Shown: one piece after another, positions 31,790 to 41,571 of the stretch
Position numbering within the stretch: the first letter of the stretch is position 1
Layout of the letters: each line of letters opens with the position of its first letter
NCBI GenBank assembly: GCA_035079385.1
Contig: JAVHKY010000074.1
Coordinates: forward strand, 2,089,433 to 2,153,432
From: Aspidiotus rigidus
Taxonomy: Eukaryota > Arthropoda > Insecta > Hemiptera > Diaspididae
Direction: 5' to 3'
Length of the DNA: 64,000 nucleotides
Translations under genes and position numbers: made by a program
The notes under the pieces: generated by a model
Databases searched by the model: none
What the model was told of the DNA's origin: nothing
What the model saw: only the letters and a program-made list of their open reading frames with translations

Positions 31790-34311
31790 ATGCCTAGTGG
31801 GGAATATGTTACACGAATCCGTTCCTTTAAGTTACGGCTATTGTTTAGTATGGATAGCCGTAACTTAAAGGAACGGATTCGTGTAATTGAGAACGCTTCT
31901 GCGGCGTATTTACAGTTCCTTTTTCTGAAATTTCGGAAGCAACGCGCTTCGTTTTCCTCTCATATTTGGTTTCTTCGTCGGTGTTTAGTGTTACATTTGA
32001 GGCCCAAGTTCGTTAAATTCCGGTTTTATTCCGATTGCAAGGTTACGACTAAGAAACTGGAAAATTATATGAGGGAGAAGTGGATCAGAACAGAGTTGCG
32101 AAGATGGTATGGTAAATTTAATATCACGACCAGATTAAACCTTATGGTCCCTTCGAGACTCTCCGGCATGCTCCTCCCCCTTGAGTTGGATTACTTTATG
32201 AGGGACGTCAATGAAAAGTGTCGGAAGTTTGAGGCGAAGTTGAAGGAGAGGAAAAATAAGAAGCTGTCCTCCCTAATGACGGTTAATGAGGAGGTGGTTG
32301 AGGAGGGGGTGAGTGATGGTGTTGTCGTTCATAAATTCCATCCTCCCCTCATAAATAATAGTCAGGTAGTGTTCAATAGTGACGAAACATCCCTCCTTGA
32401 GAAAGGTTTGAAGTTCAGTATGCCTCCCCTCAAGAATGATGAAACCTTGGCGAACGTTGTTGCGGATCTTGCGGTTATAAGATTGGTCCTGGTTTTAATA
32501 CCCAGAAAGTCTGTGCCGAATTAGTCCGTAATAACCCCCTCCCTCGCATGAGTAATAAATTGGGAGGAGTGATTCAGGGTCTAAGGAGGAAGATGAAAGA
32601 GGGAGATTTGATCGTCACTAAGGCTGACAAGGGCAACGCTGTTGTAGTGATGGAGAGATCGGCCTATTCTTCTAAGGTCCATGAAGTCCTACAGCAGTGT
32701 GGTGCTAAAGAGAGTGAGGATTTCAGCTTTCCCAAGCACGTCAAAGAAGTTAGGTGTGTCATCAACAGGAGTGAGGCTGTTATCAAAACTCCTGCTTTGA
32801 AAAAAGCCCTCCTCGTTCCTAACCCCACACCCCCCCCCTGTTGTACGGGCTGCCTAAAGTGCATAAGAACAATACCCCGATGCGACCCGTTGTTTCTTTC
32901 GTCTCCTCCCCTACCTGCCTCCTTGCTAAATTCCTTGACCGTTGGTTCAAAAATCGTATTGATTTTGAATCCCCTCATTCGGTCTTGAATTCGGCCTCTT
33001 TAACTGACGTCCTCAAGGATGTAAGCCTTCCCCCGGGAACGACCATCTGCTCGTTTGATGTTGGTTTGTTCCCGAATATTCCTAAGGCTGCTACTATCCA
33101 GCGTATGGGTGAGCTACTCGTCAAAGCCAACATTCCTCATAATGAGCTTCACGAATTCTTCGATCTTCTTAATACTTGCTGGTCCCCTAACTATTGTAAA
33201 TTTGAAGGGAAATTTTTCGAGTTCCCTGACGAAGTAGGGATCCCCATTGGATCACCACTAGGCTCTCTCATATCCGAAATCTTCATGTCTAAGTTTGAAC
33301 TTGACCTCTTTTCCTCGAACCAGGTGTTACTTAATCATATTCATTATTGGCACAGGTACGTTGATGACGTTCTATGTACCTGGACTGGTCACCCAGATCT
33401 CCTTGGTGAGTTTCTGAGGTATCTCAATTCCTGGTACCCTTCCATCAAATTTACGTTGGAAATAGGGGTATTTTCCATCAACTTTTTGGATTTATCGATC
33501 TCTATAATAGACGGTATCCATAAGTTTGGAATTTACAGGAAAGATACTACGACCGATGTTTTAGTCCACGGTGGTTCGTTCGGTCCTGTTGCTCACAAGA
33601 TGGCTGCTTTTCATAGCCTAGTTCACAGACTGACTCGTATTCCTTTGAGTCAGTCTGCCTTCAAGGAAGAGTTAATCACAATAAAACACCTGGCCAGAGT
33701 GAATGGGGTCAATGTTGATGTTGACGTGATGGTTCGGAGGAAAGTTACGAGGGGCCTCCCGGATTCCCCCACCTCCCTCCCCCGAGACACGATCCGTGAT
33801 CGCCGTTTGCGTTGGATCAGTCTCCCTTTCTTGGGGAAGTTCTCCCAGCAATTGGGTCGGGCCCTTCGCCCGTTTGGCTTCAGACCCGCGTTTTACAACC
33901 CTACCACAGTCAAGAGGTTGTTTGTGAGACTGAAGGACCCCATACCTGTTGATGAGAGGAGTGGTGTGTATAAGTTGGAGTGTGAGGATTGTGGAGGCTT
34001 TTATATTGGTGAGACCAGCCGCCAAATGAAAGTTCGAGTAGCTGAGCACCTGAAGTCCTGGAAGAAGGGACACTTGGGGGAGTCAGCTTTCGCCGATCAC
34101 TTAATAAACAGTGGCCACAGCTTCCGTGAATGATCCGAAAAGCTCCTCCATAAGGAGAATTCCTACCGTAAGCGTATCGCCCTCGAGAATATAGAGATAA
34201 TTCGTCATCTCAACACTGACGGTATCACTGTTCTTAATTCGTATATTCCGGAAGATGGCCTGATCGAACTTGTTTATGACTCACACCGTGATTTCTCGTT
34301 TGGACGATCTT
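31790..34311 (+). pseudogene. PLE2: near full-length Penelope-like RT / GIY-YIG, inactivated
   Basis: The longest PLE coding region in the window. The ORF begins with ATG at 31850 and includes an N-terminal basic region absent from PLE1, 3 and 4, followed by the RT and GIY-YIG domains. The catalytic YVDDVL is near 33358. The endonuclease reads SGVYKLECEDCGGFYIGETS near 33960. Damage: frameshifts near 32480 and 32840, a TGA at 34131-34133 after HSFRE, and loss of one codon in motif A (SFDVGLF where PLE3 has SFDMVGLF). The tail continues in frame to about 34311. It is close in sequence to PLE3 (same subfamily) and cannot make an active protein. Confidence 0.9.
31809..31886. repeat. Perfect 33-bp inverted repeat, loop holds the PLE2 start codon
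   Basis: Arms 31809-31841 and 31854-31886 are exact reverse complements. The 12-base loop TGTTTAGTATGG contains the ATG of the PLE2 frame (31850-31852). The left arm is probably a short inverted copy of the element's own 5' end. Confidence 0.95.
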
Positions 34312-34520
34312 AATACCTCGTTCTTCTCTTTTGTTCGTCAGTTGCTTTCATTTCAGGCTCGAAGATGGTTGTTTAACCGAAAGCGCTCGTCGTATTTTCA
34401 TTTTTTCTGCGGTTTGCATTTTTTTTTTACTCCACGTCGGAGTATTCCTCTTTATTGTTTAGGGGAATATGTTATTGAACGAGTAATGGAATTTGAACAA
34501 AATGAAGCAAATTAAATGGT
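34312..34520 (+). mobile_element. PLE2 3' terminal sequence with decayed hammerhead-like motif
   Basis: At 34357-34391 stem II GGTT/AACC and its GTTT loop are the same as in PLE3. It is followed by GAA and the palindrome AGCGCT in the stem III position, but the CTGATGA core has become CGAAGATG and stem I is lost. Confidence 0.5.
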
Positions 34521-35656
34521 ACAGCTAACGGTAATATGTACAGTTTTAGGGATAGACTAAACATCCTGAGGATGTGGGGTTTCGACAATATACATTTTAC
34601 ACATATTTCGGCAAACGCCTATTTTCTCAATTGCAGTTTCTTTTTAGACATAACATCCGTTGAATATCGTGGAAAATTTGCTGGTACATATGATTGATTC
34701 TTATATCGGTAAACATTGTATACAATTCGTCGTATGTCATTCTCGTAGTCTAAACATCCTCGATATTTCGCGGTTTCGCGAAGTGAATTACCGTTATTCG
34801 AATTAGGTCGTAGAGGCGAGTTAATTATTCCAAATATTTACGAATTTTTCAATTTTTCAACCAACTTGTGGCGCGCGACAGAGTCGTGCGTCACACTCCT
34901 CTTCCCCTTCTTACATCACAAAGTAATCAATAATCCATCTACCCATGGCTTCAGGTATAAAATGCAGCGTATCACAAAGTCTACAAAAATAACGAACTTT
35001 GAAGTTATGATCATGCTTAATAATATCGGAGGCCGTGACCTTCCGTAAGAAAACCTATTTATCTCACAAAAAAATCTTTTTTTTTTTTTTTCTTATCAGT
35101 TGAAGTCCCCTCTTTCACACAAAAAATAGTAAAAAATTCTATATCGACTCTAGAGTGAGTTATAAGCCTCGAAATTGGGAAAGAACATTGAAGAAAATTC
35201 GGAAAAACTCGTTTTTCCGAGGTATTCGAAATTTCTCATTAATCTCGTTCGTGGGAACGTATTATTTTGTTGTATTTCATTCTGTTTGTTGTATCCTGAT
35301 AGAAAAACATTCTTCTCTCACTTGGTGACATCAATGAAACTCTATCTCTGCTGTAGACTCAGAAAACAATGAGTGAATTTCGAGGTGAATTTCTCTCTGC
35401 GTGTGTATATTTTTCATGACATATTTTCGCGTTTTCCTTCGTTGCAATACTAATCTTCTGCACAATCATTGTATAATAATAATAATAATATTATAATTAA
35501 ATTTGATGAGGCATAACAATAGTAAAAAGAGACATTGTACTAGACAAGGAACAATGAACACAAAAAAATACATCACAAGGAAAAGGAACAATGAGCAAAA
35601 AAACAATAGAACACAATCAAAATAATACAACAAAAGAAAAAAATATAATTTAATTA
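34521..35656. other. No supported gene
   Basis: AT-rich DNA. Bases 35035-35072 (starting GTGACCTTCCGTAAG) are an exact inverted copy of 36729-36766. Confidence 0.5.
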
Positions 35657-36350
35657 TTACAAGGAAAGATCATCGGAATCGAAAGCGTCGGAATCAAACG
35701 CGTCGGAATAGGAAGCCTTCGGGGAAGATGAAGGCTTAGAAAGCTTCCGTCGCTTTGGTCCTGATTGTGGGGTCAATAGTAAACTTGAATTACAATTCGG
35801 TTATCATTATTCATTTTGCAAACAACTTCGTCAGTATAATAATTATTTTCTTTACTTACTACTGCTGCAGAAGGATCATCCTCTGTCTTCTCCGATTCTT
35901 CGTCATCGTAATCACTCTTCTGTTTGTCCTGCTGTTCAGTAGGAGGTGATGGTTGTACTACCGTATCGTCTTCATTGTCCTCGTTCGTGATAGTTCGGTC
36001 GATAATGCTATCATCACACAAGTCATCCTCCACTATCTAGAATGTCGACGTAATACAAAGCAATGCTGATAATATCGACCTAAGATGTACACACCTTACT
36101 TACCGTATCGTCAACCAACGTCATGTTGAAGTAAGCCTCTTCAAATATTTCGCATTCTACCTCGAATTCGTCAATCATCATCATCTTCTCTAAATAATTT
36201 TCCATCATCACAGGCTGTAATAAAAATAATAGAGACATAGCAATAATTATTAATCGTGCTATGATGCCAACCTTTCATTCGCCAAAACGTCGCGTGAGTA
36301 CTACTTACACATCCAATTAATTTTGCAATAATGTTCGAATCGTCAGCCAT
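35657..36350 (-). CDS. Four-exon gene for a 141-residue acidic protein
   Basis: Function not recognised; the gene model is strong. Exon 1, 36309-36350 (ATG, 14 codons). Exon 2, 36104-36214 (37 codons). Exon 3, 35860-36036 (59 codons). Exon 4, 35657-35752 (31 codons and TAA). All three introns (94, 67 and 107 bp) have GTAAGT donors and AG acceptors and are phase 0, and the frame is open throughout. The protein starts MADDSNIIAKLIGC. Exon 2 is helical and acidic with a Met-rich patch (LEKMMMIDEFEVECEIFEE). Exon 3 is very rich in Asp and Glu. Exon 4 has a basic patch (RRKLSKPSSSPK), possibly a nuclear signal, then SDAFDSDAFDSDDLSL. No transmembrane segment or signal peptide. An alternative first exon extension to 36362, joined to a 23-base exon at 36693-36715, also keeps the frame. 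The exon 4 acceptor is the least certain site. Confidence 0.7.
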
Positions 36351-36692
36351 GGAAAAAACGTACTACAAAATAATAATAATAATAACGTGAAGCGTAAACT
36401 AATCCACAGAAGCGAAAAAAAATAATACGGATCAACACAGCCCGGTATGGAAACCATGCGTTCGTTTACTGTCCAGATAATGCCGCGATTCGTAAACGAC
36501 GTAAACAACACTCTCTTCACAATGATAATAATCATTCTTATTCTTTATTATACAGACGAAAAACGTGGTTTGTATCTTCCTGCGTAGATATAATAAAAAT
36601 CACGCACCATAGAAACGAAACTCCGACATGAGAAAACGAGAAAACATGATGTCTAAATGTGATCATGCCTGTAACCGATTTTATCAACTTAC

Positions 36693-37130
36693 TTCCACCA
36701 CTTCAACCCCTTCTCCTGTAAAATATTGTTTTTGTGAGATAAATAGGTTTTCTTACGGAAGGTCACCGTAATCACATTTTCAAACAAAGTAGGAACAACG
36801 TTATTGATGTGAACTAGATGTGTGACGAATGCTAGAGGCAAGCCATCAACAAAAAACGCAGCGTTCGCCCTCACTCGTTTCCCACAGGCTCGTCAGCGGG
36901 ATCATCAAACGTTTGTTTCTTAACACTTTTGGATGAGCCGGCATTAGCACGACGACGTAATCCACGAACTGAAGTGATAAGAGATACTAGGCGCTGACAG
37001 ATGGATAGACCAGCCAACACGGCAACCGTCTTCTTCATAACAGTCAACCTCTGTAGGTCAACAACACCCGCAGGAAAATTAGCTTGCGTAATAAACGGTG
37101 CCTTAACTTTGTATGTATTCCAATTAAAAG
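36693..37130 (-). CDS. Overlapping small ORFs upstream of the acidic gene
   Basis: No function recognised. One minus ORF starts with ATG at about 37130 (MSFNWNTYKVKAPFITQ), runs about 86 codons through a hydrophobic VAVLAGLSICQRLVSLI and a basic RGLRRRANAGSSKSVKK segment, and ends at 36871. A second (AFFVDGLPLAFVTHLVHINN) begins within a few bases of that stop and continues to 36689, or is spliced through a 51-bp intron to a 23-base exon at 36693-36715. The tight start/stop overlaps are unusual for a nuclear gene. They could be frames of one decayed gene or of an integrated viral sequence. Neither is shown. Confidence 0.35.
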
Positions 37131-37570
37131 ACATTATTATGCATGGGTCGAATACCCGGAGATTCGCATCGAAGGGGGGCTGCACAGGCAGAGCCACTAC
37201 GGGCCCGGCTACTACCCGGCGCCACACCCGTTGTCCTCTTGGACAAAGCTGCAGCAAGCTCGAGTCGCTGCTGTATCACATTAATCGCGTAAGCCGCGTA
37301 TGCGACAACAGCTTAAGACATAGCGGAAGCTGCCCTCTCAGCATATGTGTCATCTCCTTGTAAGGCGCTCCACCCTCTAAAAGCAGGGGGGCGAAAATAG
37401 CTACATCAGGACCGAATATTACAGTGGGATCAGGGGCCGATATACCCCATTCAGCTGGACAAAACTTACACTAGCGGTTAATAGCTACAGGAATACCCCA
37501 GGTATAGGTCCAGTTATCGGCAATAGCGAGGCCACCATTCCAGTGATTGCGCACCTAGCATACCGAAGGG
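37131..37570 (-). pseudogene. Broken protein-coding remnant, unrecognised
   Basis: A minus frame reads HWNGGLAIADNWTYTWGIPV, a TAG, then CKFCPAEWGISAPDP and DVAIFAPLLLEGGAPYK. A one-frame shift continues with TYAERAASAMS, a stop, and AVVAYAAYAINVIQQRLELA. It ends in an Arg/Ser/Ala-rich tail whose TAA overlaps the ATG of the next ORF (CATAATAATGTCTTTTAA). GC content is above the surroundings. The peptide quality is too good for random frames, so this is probably a coding sequence with two stops and a frameshift. Family unknown. The same overlap pattern as in the ORFs downstream suggests one compact unit. Confidence 0.35.
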
Positions 37571-37576
37571 ACCACC

Positions 37577-37720
37577 TCATGAAAATTTAGTGTGTCCCGT
37601 GGTCATGAAGTTGAGTTCAATCCTAACATTGAGCCACGTCTTCACCTGCCACCACAAATATTGCATGATATGGTTATTCTTCTTTTGTTCGGCACAGTTG
37701 TCGGCTTCTTCGGGATCCAT
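37577..37720 (-). pseudogene. Fragment of DDE-type transposase-like protein
   Basis: A 47-codon minus frame contains EEADNCAEQKKNNHIMQYLW and ELNFMTTGHTKFS. These match the HADNCxGQNKNN and FMVAGHTKFS blocks of the family found decayed at 16640-17496. In this copy the G of GQNKNN is E and the frame stops right after KFS. A TTTTTTTCAG acceptor-like sequence lies just upstream (about 37735). It is clearly a remnant. Confidence 0.75.
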
Positions 37721-38084
37721 TGCATATGCTCACCATTTCTGAAAAAAATAAGCACTCATGATCAAATAGAAGAAAGTTACAAGTTCGTACAATTCCGATT
37801 ACACAGTTGACATCTTTCGCTTAAAAAAGTCCCGTCAGAAGTGAATAAATAATGATGAAAAAAAAAAATGCTAGACAGGAAGTTATACCAGAAACCAGTA
37901 TCAAAAACTAAAATGAATTGTCGACCTTGGACAGTAATGTATCAATAGCGGATCACTCACTCAAATTTTGAACAATATGTGCAAACGTCTAGATGGTCAA
38001 TAGTATGTGTAAAAGGCGGCATACGAATTGCACGAGAGGTCATCTTTTACTTGTTTGCAGAAGTTTTGTATTGTGTAGTGTTTT

Positions 38085-38300
38085 TCACAATAATTGCGTG
38101 AAGAGTACTGCGAAGTATGATGGAAAAGCACTTCTCATCATGGTGTTGTGAGAGACTTCGCTATTCTTATCCATTACTTTTACAGGATTCTCCACAAGGC
38201 CAAATTTGATATGAAGTGAAGGAAGTAAAATACTACCTGGAGGAGTGGAGGTGTAAGTTAGTAGATTGTATTTCACGTCATATTCTTTTCTCACTTGCCA
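38085..38300 (-). pseudogene. Fragment of a transposon-associated protein (LPPLHIKLG family)
   Basis: A 69-codon minus frame contains PPGSILLPSLHIKFGLVENP and VKVMDKNSEV. This resembles the LLPPLHIKLGLMKNFVKAMDK block common in uncharacterised transposon-linked proteins of arthropods and cnidarians. Upstream and downstream parts of that family are not recognisable here. The assignment rests on this block alone. Confidence 0.55.
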
Positions 38301-38308
38301 CGTTCTCT

Positions 38309-39031
38309 CTAGCCTCTATTTCTTTCGCCACCATTTTCCTCTTTGGTGACTGCTTGACTCAAGATCTGCAGACATTTTTTGTGAGAATAATCTTTGATAT
38401 TTAATCGGGAGAATATTTCCTTCCACTCGTCTTCTGCCGTAATCTCTACAATGTCTCCTTCGTGCGGCTCGAGAGTTTCAAAAGCACAAGGGACATAATA
38501 TATGTTTTGTGTATCCTTCTTGCGAAATCAATGTTTTGGATTTCATACCCTTATATACCAGCGTATGTGAGCAGTCTCTCTTCGGTACTCCGATCAACAT
38601 TTTCCCAGTATTTATTTTCAGTGATACAGCACAGTGAGTTTCAGGGTGTGAGAACGCATTGGACAATCCTATCTATTATAAATTTTTTCTCAGCATGCTG
38701 ACTAAGAGTACCCAATGTAGTCAATCTGTAATCGTTTACAGAAATTTTTTCAAGATTTGATTTTGTCTTAAGACCTATCGGCTGATGGTTGCTGTTTAAT
38801 TTCATTATTCTGAACACGAAAACACAGTATAACTCAAAAACACAGTTAATCTTTTAATAATTTGATAATAATACATACGCACATAACTAGTAAATTAAAA
38901 TAGCACTTACAATTTTACGATCAGCCGCAACCGACAACTTGGAGCGACTGACTTCTCCTTCGAACGTTGTTTTGAACCTCGGATTTTGAAGTAGAGATTC
39001 CAACAAAGAGGGAGGTCAAAAAGGATTGTCT
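38309..39031 (-). pseudogene. Decayed two-exon gene, unrecognised
   Basis: Minus strand. An exon at 38911-39031 (frame SFFDLPLCWNLYFKIRGSKQ onward, basic) ends at a GTAAGT donor. A 99-bp intron follows (38812-38910, acceptor TT-CAG), and the next exon, 38309-38811, continues in phase with LIMKLNSNHQPIGLK. That frame reaches a TGA near 38640 and resumes after a shift as HPETHCAVSLKINTGKMLIG and SHTLVYKGMKSKTLI. After a second shift it reads FETLEPHEGDIVEITAEDEW to TAG at 38309. Two frameshifts and good peptide quality indicate a former gene of roughly 200 residues. Family unknown. Confidence 0.5.
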
Positions 39032-39278
39032 ATTGAGTTAGTGAAATCTCTTAGAATTTCTTGGAAGGATTCGAACAGTTGCCGAATAAAAATATTGGCC
39101 AAATGCAGAACCACGGTATGACCTATTCGACACATGTGTACCATCTACATACAGACGTGCAAGAAGATCACCCATGAGTATAGATTTGCACGCGCACGGT
39201 CTCTCTTGACGGGGGAGGGGGGGAGAAGAGTGTACACCCGAAGATGTAGCAAATTATATTGAACCACAAGAGAAACAG

Positions 39279-39318
39279 CCGCTAAACGTTTTCGGTTAAA
39301 CAACCATCATCGGAGCGT
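39279..39318 (-). ncRNA. Hammerhead-like motif, PLE3 left end
   Basis: Identical in all 40 bases to 10791-10830: core CCGATGA, stem II GGTT/AACC, palindromic stem III AACGTT, stem I CGCT/AGCG. Confidence 0.6.
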
Positions 39319-39419
39319 AAACGAAAGCGACTGAATCCAACATCAACAAAGACAGAGGGAGTTAACCAGAAGATCATGATTTAACCAGCGAATTCAGCAA
39401 TTCCAGCCACACATTATTA

Positions 39420-41380
39420 ATTATAGTAAAGTTCAGTTTGATAGTGATGAGTTATACCTGTTGGAGAAAGGGTTGAAATTTGGTCTCCCTCCCCTTAAGA
39501 ACCAAGAGACACTGGCTAACGTAGTAGCTGACCTGACAGTCAAAATTGGACCTGGAGTGAATATCCAAAAAAAGTGCGCCGAAATGGTTTGCAACACTCC
39601 CCTCCCCCGCATAAGTAATGCCTGTAGTGAGGTGATTAAAGGATTAAAGAGGAAGGTCAGGGAGGAGGGCTTAATCCTTACCAAGGCGGATAAAAGTAAC
39701 GCCGTTGTGATTATGGAGAAGTCCTCTTATGTATCCGGGGTTCATGAAGTACTGGAACAATGTGTCGCTAAGGAGAATAGCCTCTTCTGGTTCACCAGTT
39801 TTGTCAAAGAGGTGAGGAACACTATTAATAATTGTAGTGTGATTATTAAGAGTCCTCGGACAAAGAAAGATCTCTTGGAGCCTAACCCGGTTCCTCCCCT
39901 CCTATATGGATTACCCAAAGTACATAAAAAAGATGTACCAATGCGGCCGGTCGTGTCATTTGTCTCGTCGCCAACTTATTTGTTAGCTAAATTTATTGAT
40001 AGATGGTTCAAATCGCGAGTAGATTATACCTCCCCTCACTCAGTATTAAACTCAGGTTCGTTGACGGAGAGGTTGAAGGATATAAGCCTCCCTGAGGAAA
40101 CGATTTTATGTTCCTTTGATATGGTGGGATTATTTCCTCACATCCCGAAGGCTGTCGCAATCCAACATATGGGCGAATGGCTTGTAAAAACTGGTGTCCC
40201 TCATGAGGAATTGGTAGAATTCTTCGACCTTCTGAGAGTTTGTTGGACTCCCAATTTTTGTAAATTTGAGGGTAAATTTTTCGAATTCCCAGAAGAAGTG
40301 GGGATCCCTATTGGGTCCCCTTTGGGCTCATTAATATCGGAGGTTTCCATGTCCAGATTTGAAGTCGAATTGTTTTCTTCAGGCCAGGTACTTCTAAATT
40401 ACGTCTTTTACTGGCATAGGTATGTAGACGACATATTGTGTGCGTGGACAGGCCCAGTGGAACTCCTTAGTGAGTTCCTTTCTCACTTGAATGGCCGATA
40501 TCCTTCCATAAAATTCACTCTGGAAGTTGGCGGATTATTAATAAATTTCCTGGATTTGTCCATATTTATTAGAGATGGCGTCCATGAATTTGGTATTTAT
40601 AGAAAAGAAACTTCGACTGATATAACAATCCATGGGTCATCTTTCTGTCCCGCTGCATACAAGATCGCTACCTTCAATAGTTTGATACATCGACTGACTA
40701 GTATTTCCTTGAGTCAGGATGCTTTCCAGAAGGAACTAGGGACGATTAAGTACCTGGCCAGAGTGAACCCGGTTCGAGTGGACATTGATTTAATGGTCCG
40801 AAGGAGGCTTACGAGAAAATGCCTCGATTCTACCACCTCCCTCCCTAGGGATTTGCACAACAGTAGAAAACGTTGGATTAAACGCCATTACTTGGGCAGG
40901 TTTTCGTTGCAGTTGGGCCGGGTACTCGGTCCTTCTGGGTTCCGGCCAGCGTTCTATAATATCAATACTGTAAAAAGTTTATTTGTGAAATTGAAGGACC
41001 CGATTCCTCCGGTCGAGAGAAGTGGGGTATACAGTATAGCCTGCAACGATTGCCCAGGTATTTATATAGGGATGACCGGGTGTCAGCTCCAAATAAGAAT
41101 TGAGGAGCATTAAAAAGCGTGGGAGAAGGGTAATTTGGGTGATTCGGCTTTTGCTGATCATCTACTCGAGAGTGGCCATAAATTCAAGGAGGGCTCTGGT
41201 ATCCTCCTCCATAGGGAGAACTCATATTTCAAACGGCTGGCTTCAGAAAATATAGAAATCATACGACACCGGAATAACGAAGACTTCACGGTTTTAAACA
41301 AGTTCATTCTTGAAGAGGGTCTGATTGAGCTAGTATATGAGAATGATTCAAATTTCGATGACTCGCTGGTTAAATCATGA
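39420..41380 (+). pseudogene. PLE3 RT / GIY-YIG protein, one nonsense codon from intact
   Basis: A single continuous frame, 5' truncated compared with PLE2 and interrupted only by TAA at 41111-41113 (EEH-stop-KAWEKG, where PLE2 has EHLKSWKKG). In the 550-residue part up to that stop, LLYGLPKVHK is near residue 150, motif A SFDMVGLF has D220, GIPIGSPLGS is at 281-290, and the catalytic YVDDIL is at 321-326. The GIY-YIG endonuclease runs SGVYSIACNDCPGIYIG (521-537). After the stop the frame continues to 41380 with a conserved NIEIIRHRNNEDFTVLN segment. All catalytic residues are present. The truncation joins the inverted left end near 39391. Confidence 0.9.
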
Positions 41381-41435
41381 TCTTCTGGTTAACTCCCTCT
41401 GTCTTTGTTGATGTTGGATTCAGTCGCTTTCGTTT

Positions 41436-41475
41436 ACGCTCCGATGATGGTTGCTTAACCGATAACGTTTAGCGG
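41436..41475 (+). ncRNA. Hammerhead-like motif, PLE3 right end
   Basis: As the left motif but with GATA instead of GAAA after stem II and a GCTT loop, so it is probably impaired. Confidence 0.5.
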
Positions 41476-41571
41476 CCGTTTCTCTTGTGGTTCAATATAA
41501 TTTGCTACACCTTCGGGTGTACACTCTTCTCGTAATATGAATAACTATAAATTAGAACAACGTATCGATTC

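Larger units (their letters stand above)
39223..41571 (+). mobile_element. PLE3: Penelope-like element with inverted ends
   Basis: The left end (39223-39391) is an inverted copy of 41363-41531, so the element carries terminal repeats pointing outward. Each end has a hammerhead-like motif. It is inserted in a family D/C-like repeat: GTCTCTCTTGACGGGGG lies on the left and GGGGTAAAAGACATGAAAC on the right. The right end runs to about 41571 by comparison with the solo repeat at 10695. Confidence 0.85.

Noticed and set aside
33672..34073. Minus ORF opposite PLE2
   Set aside because: Antisense shadow of the RT/endonuclease coding sequence.
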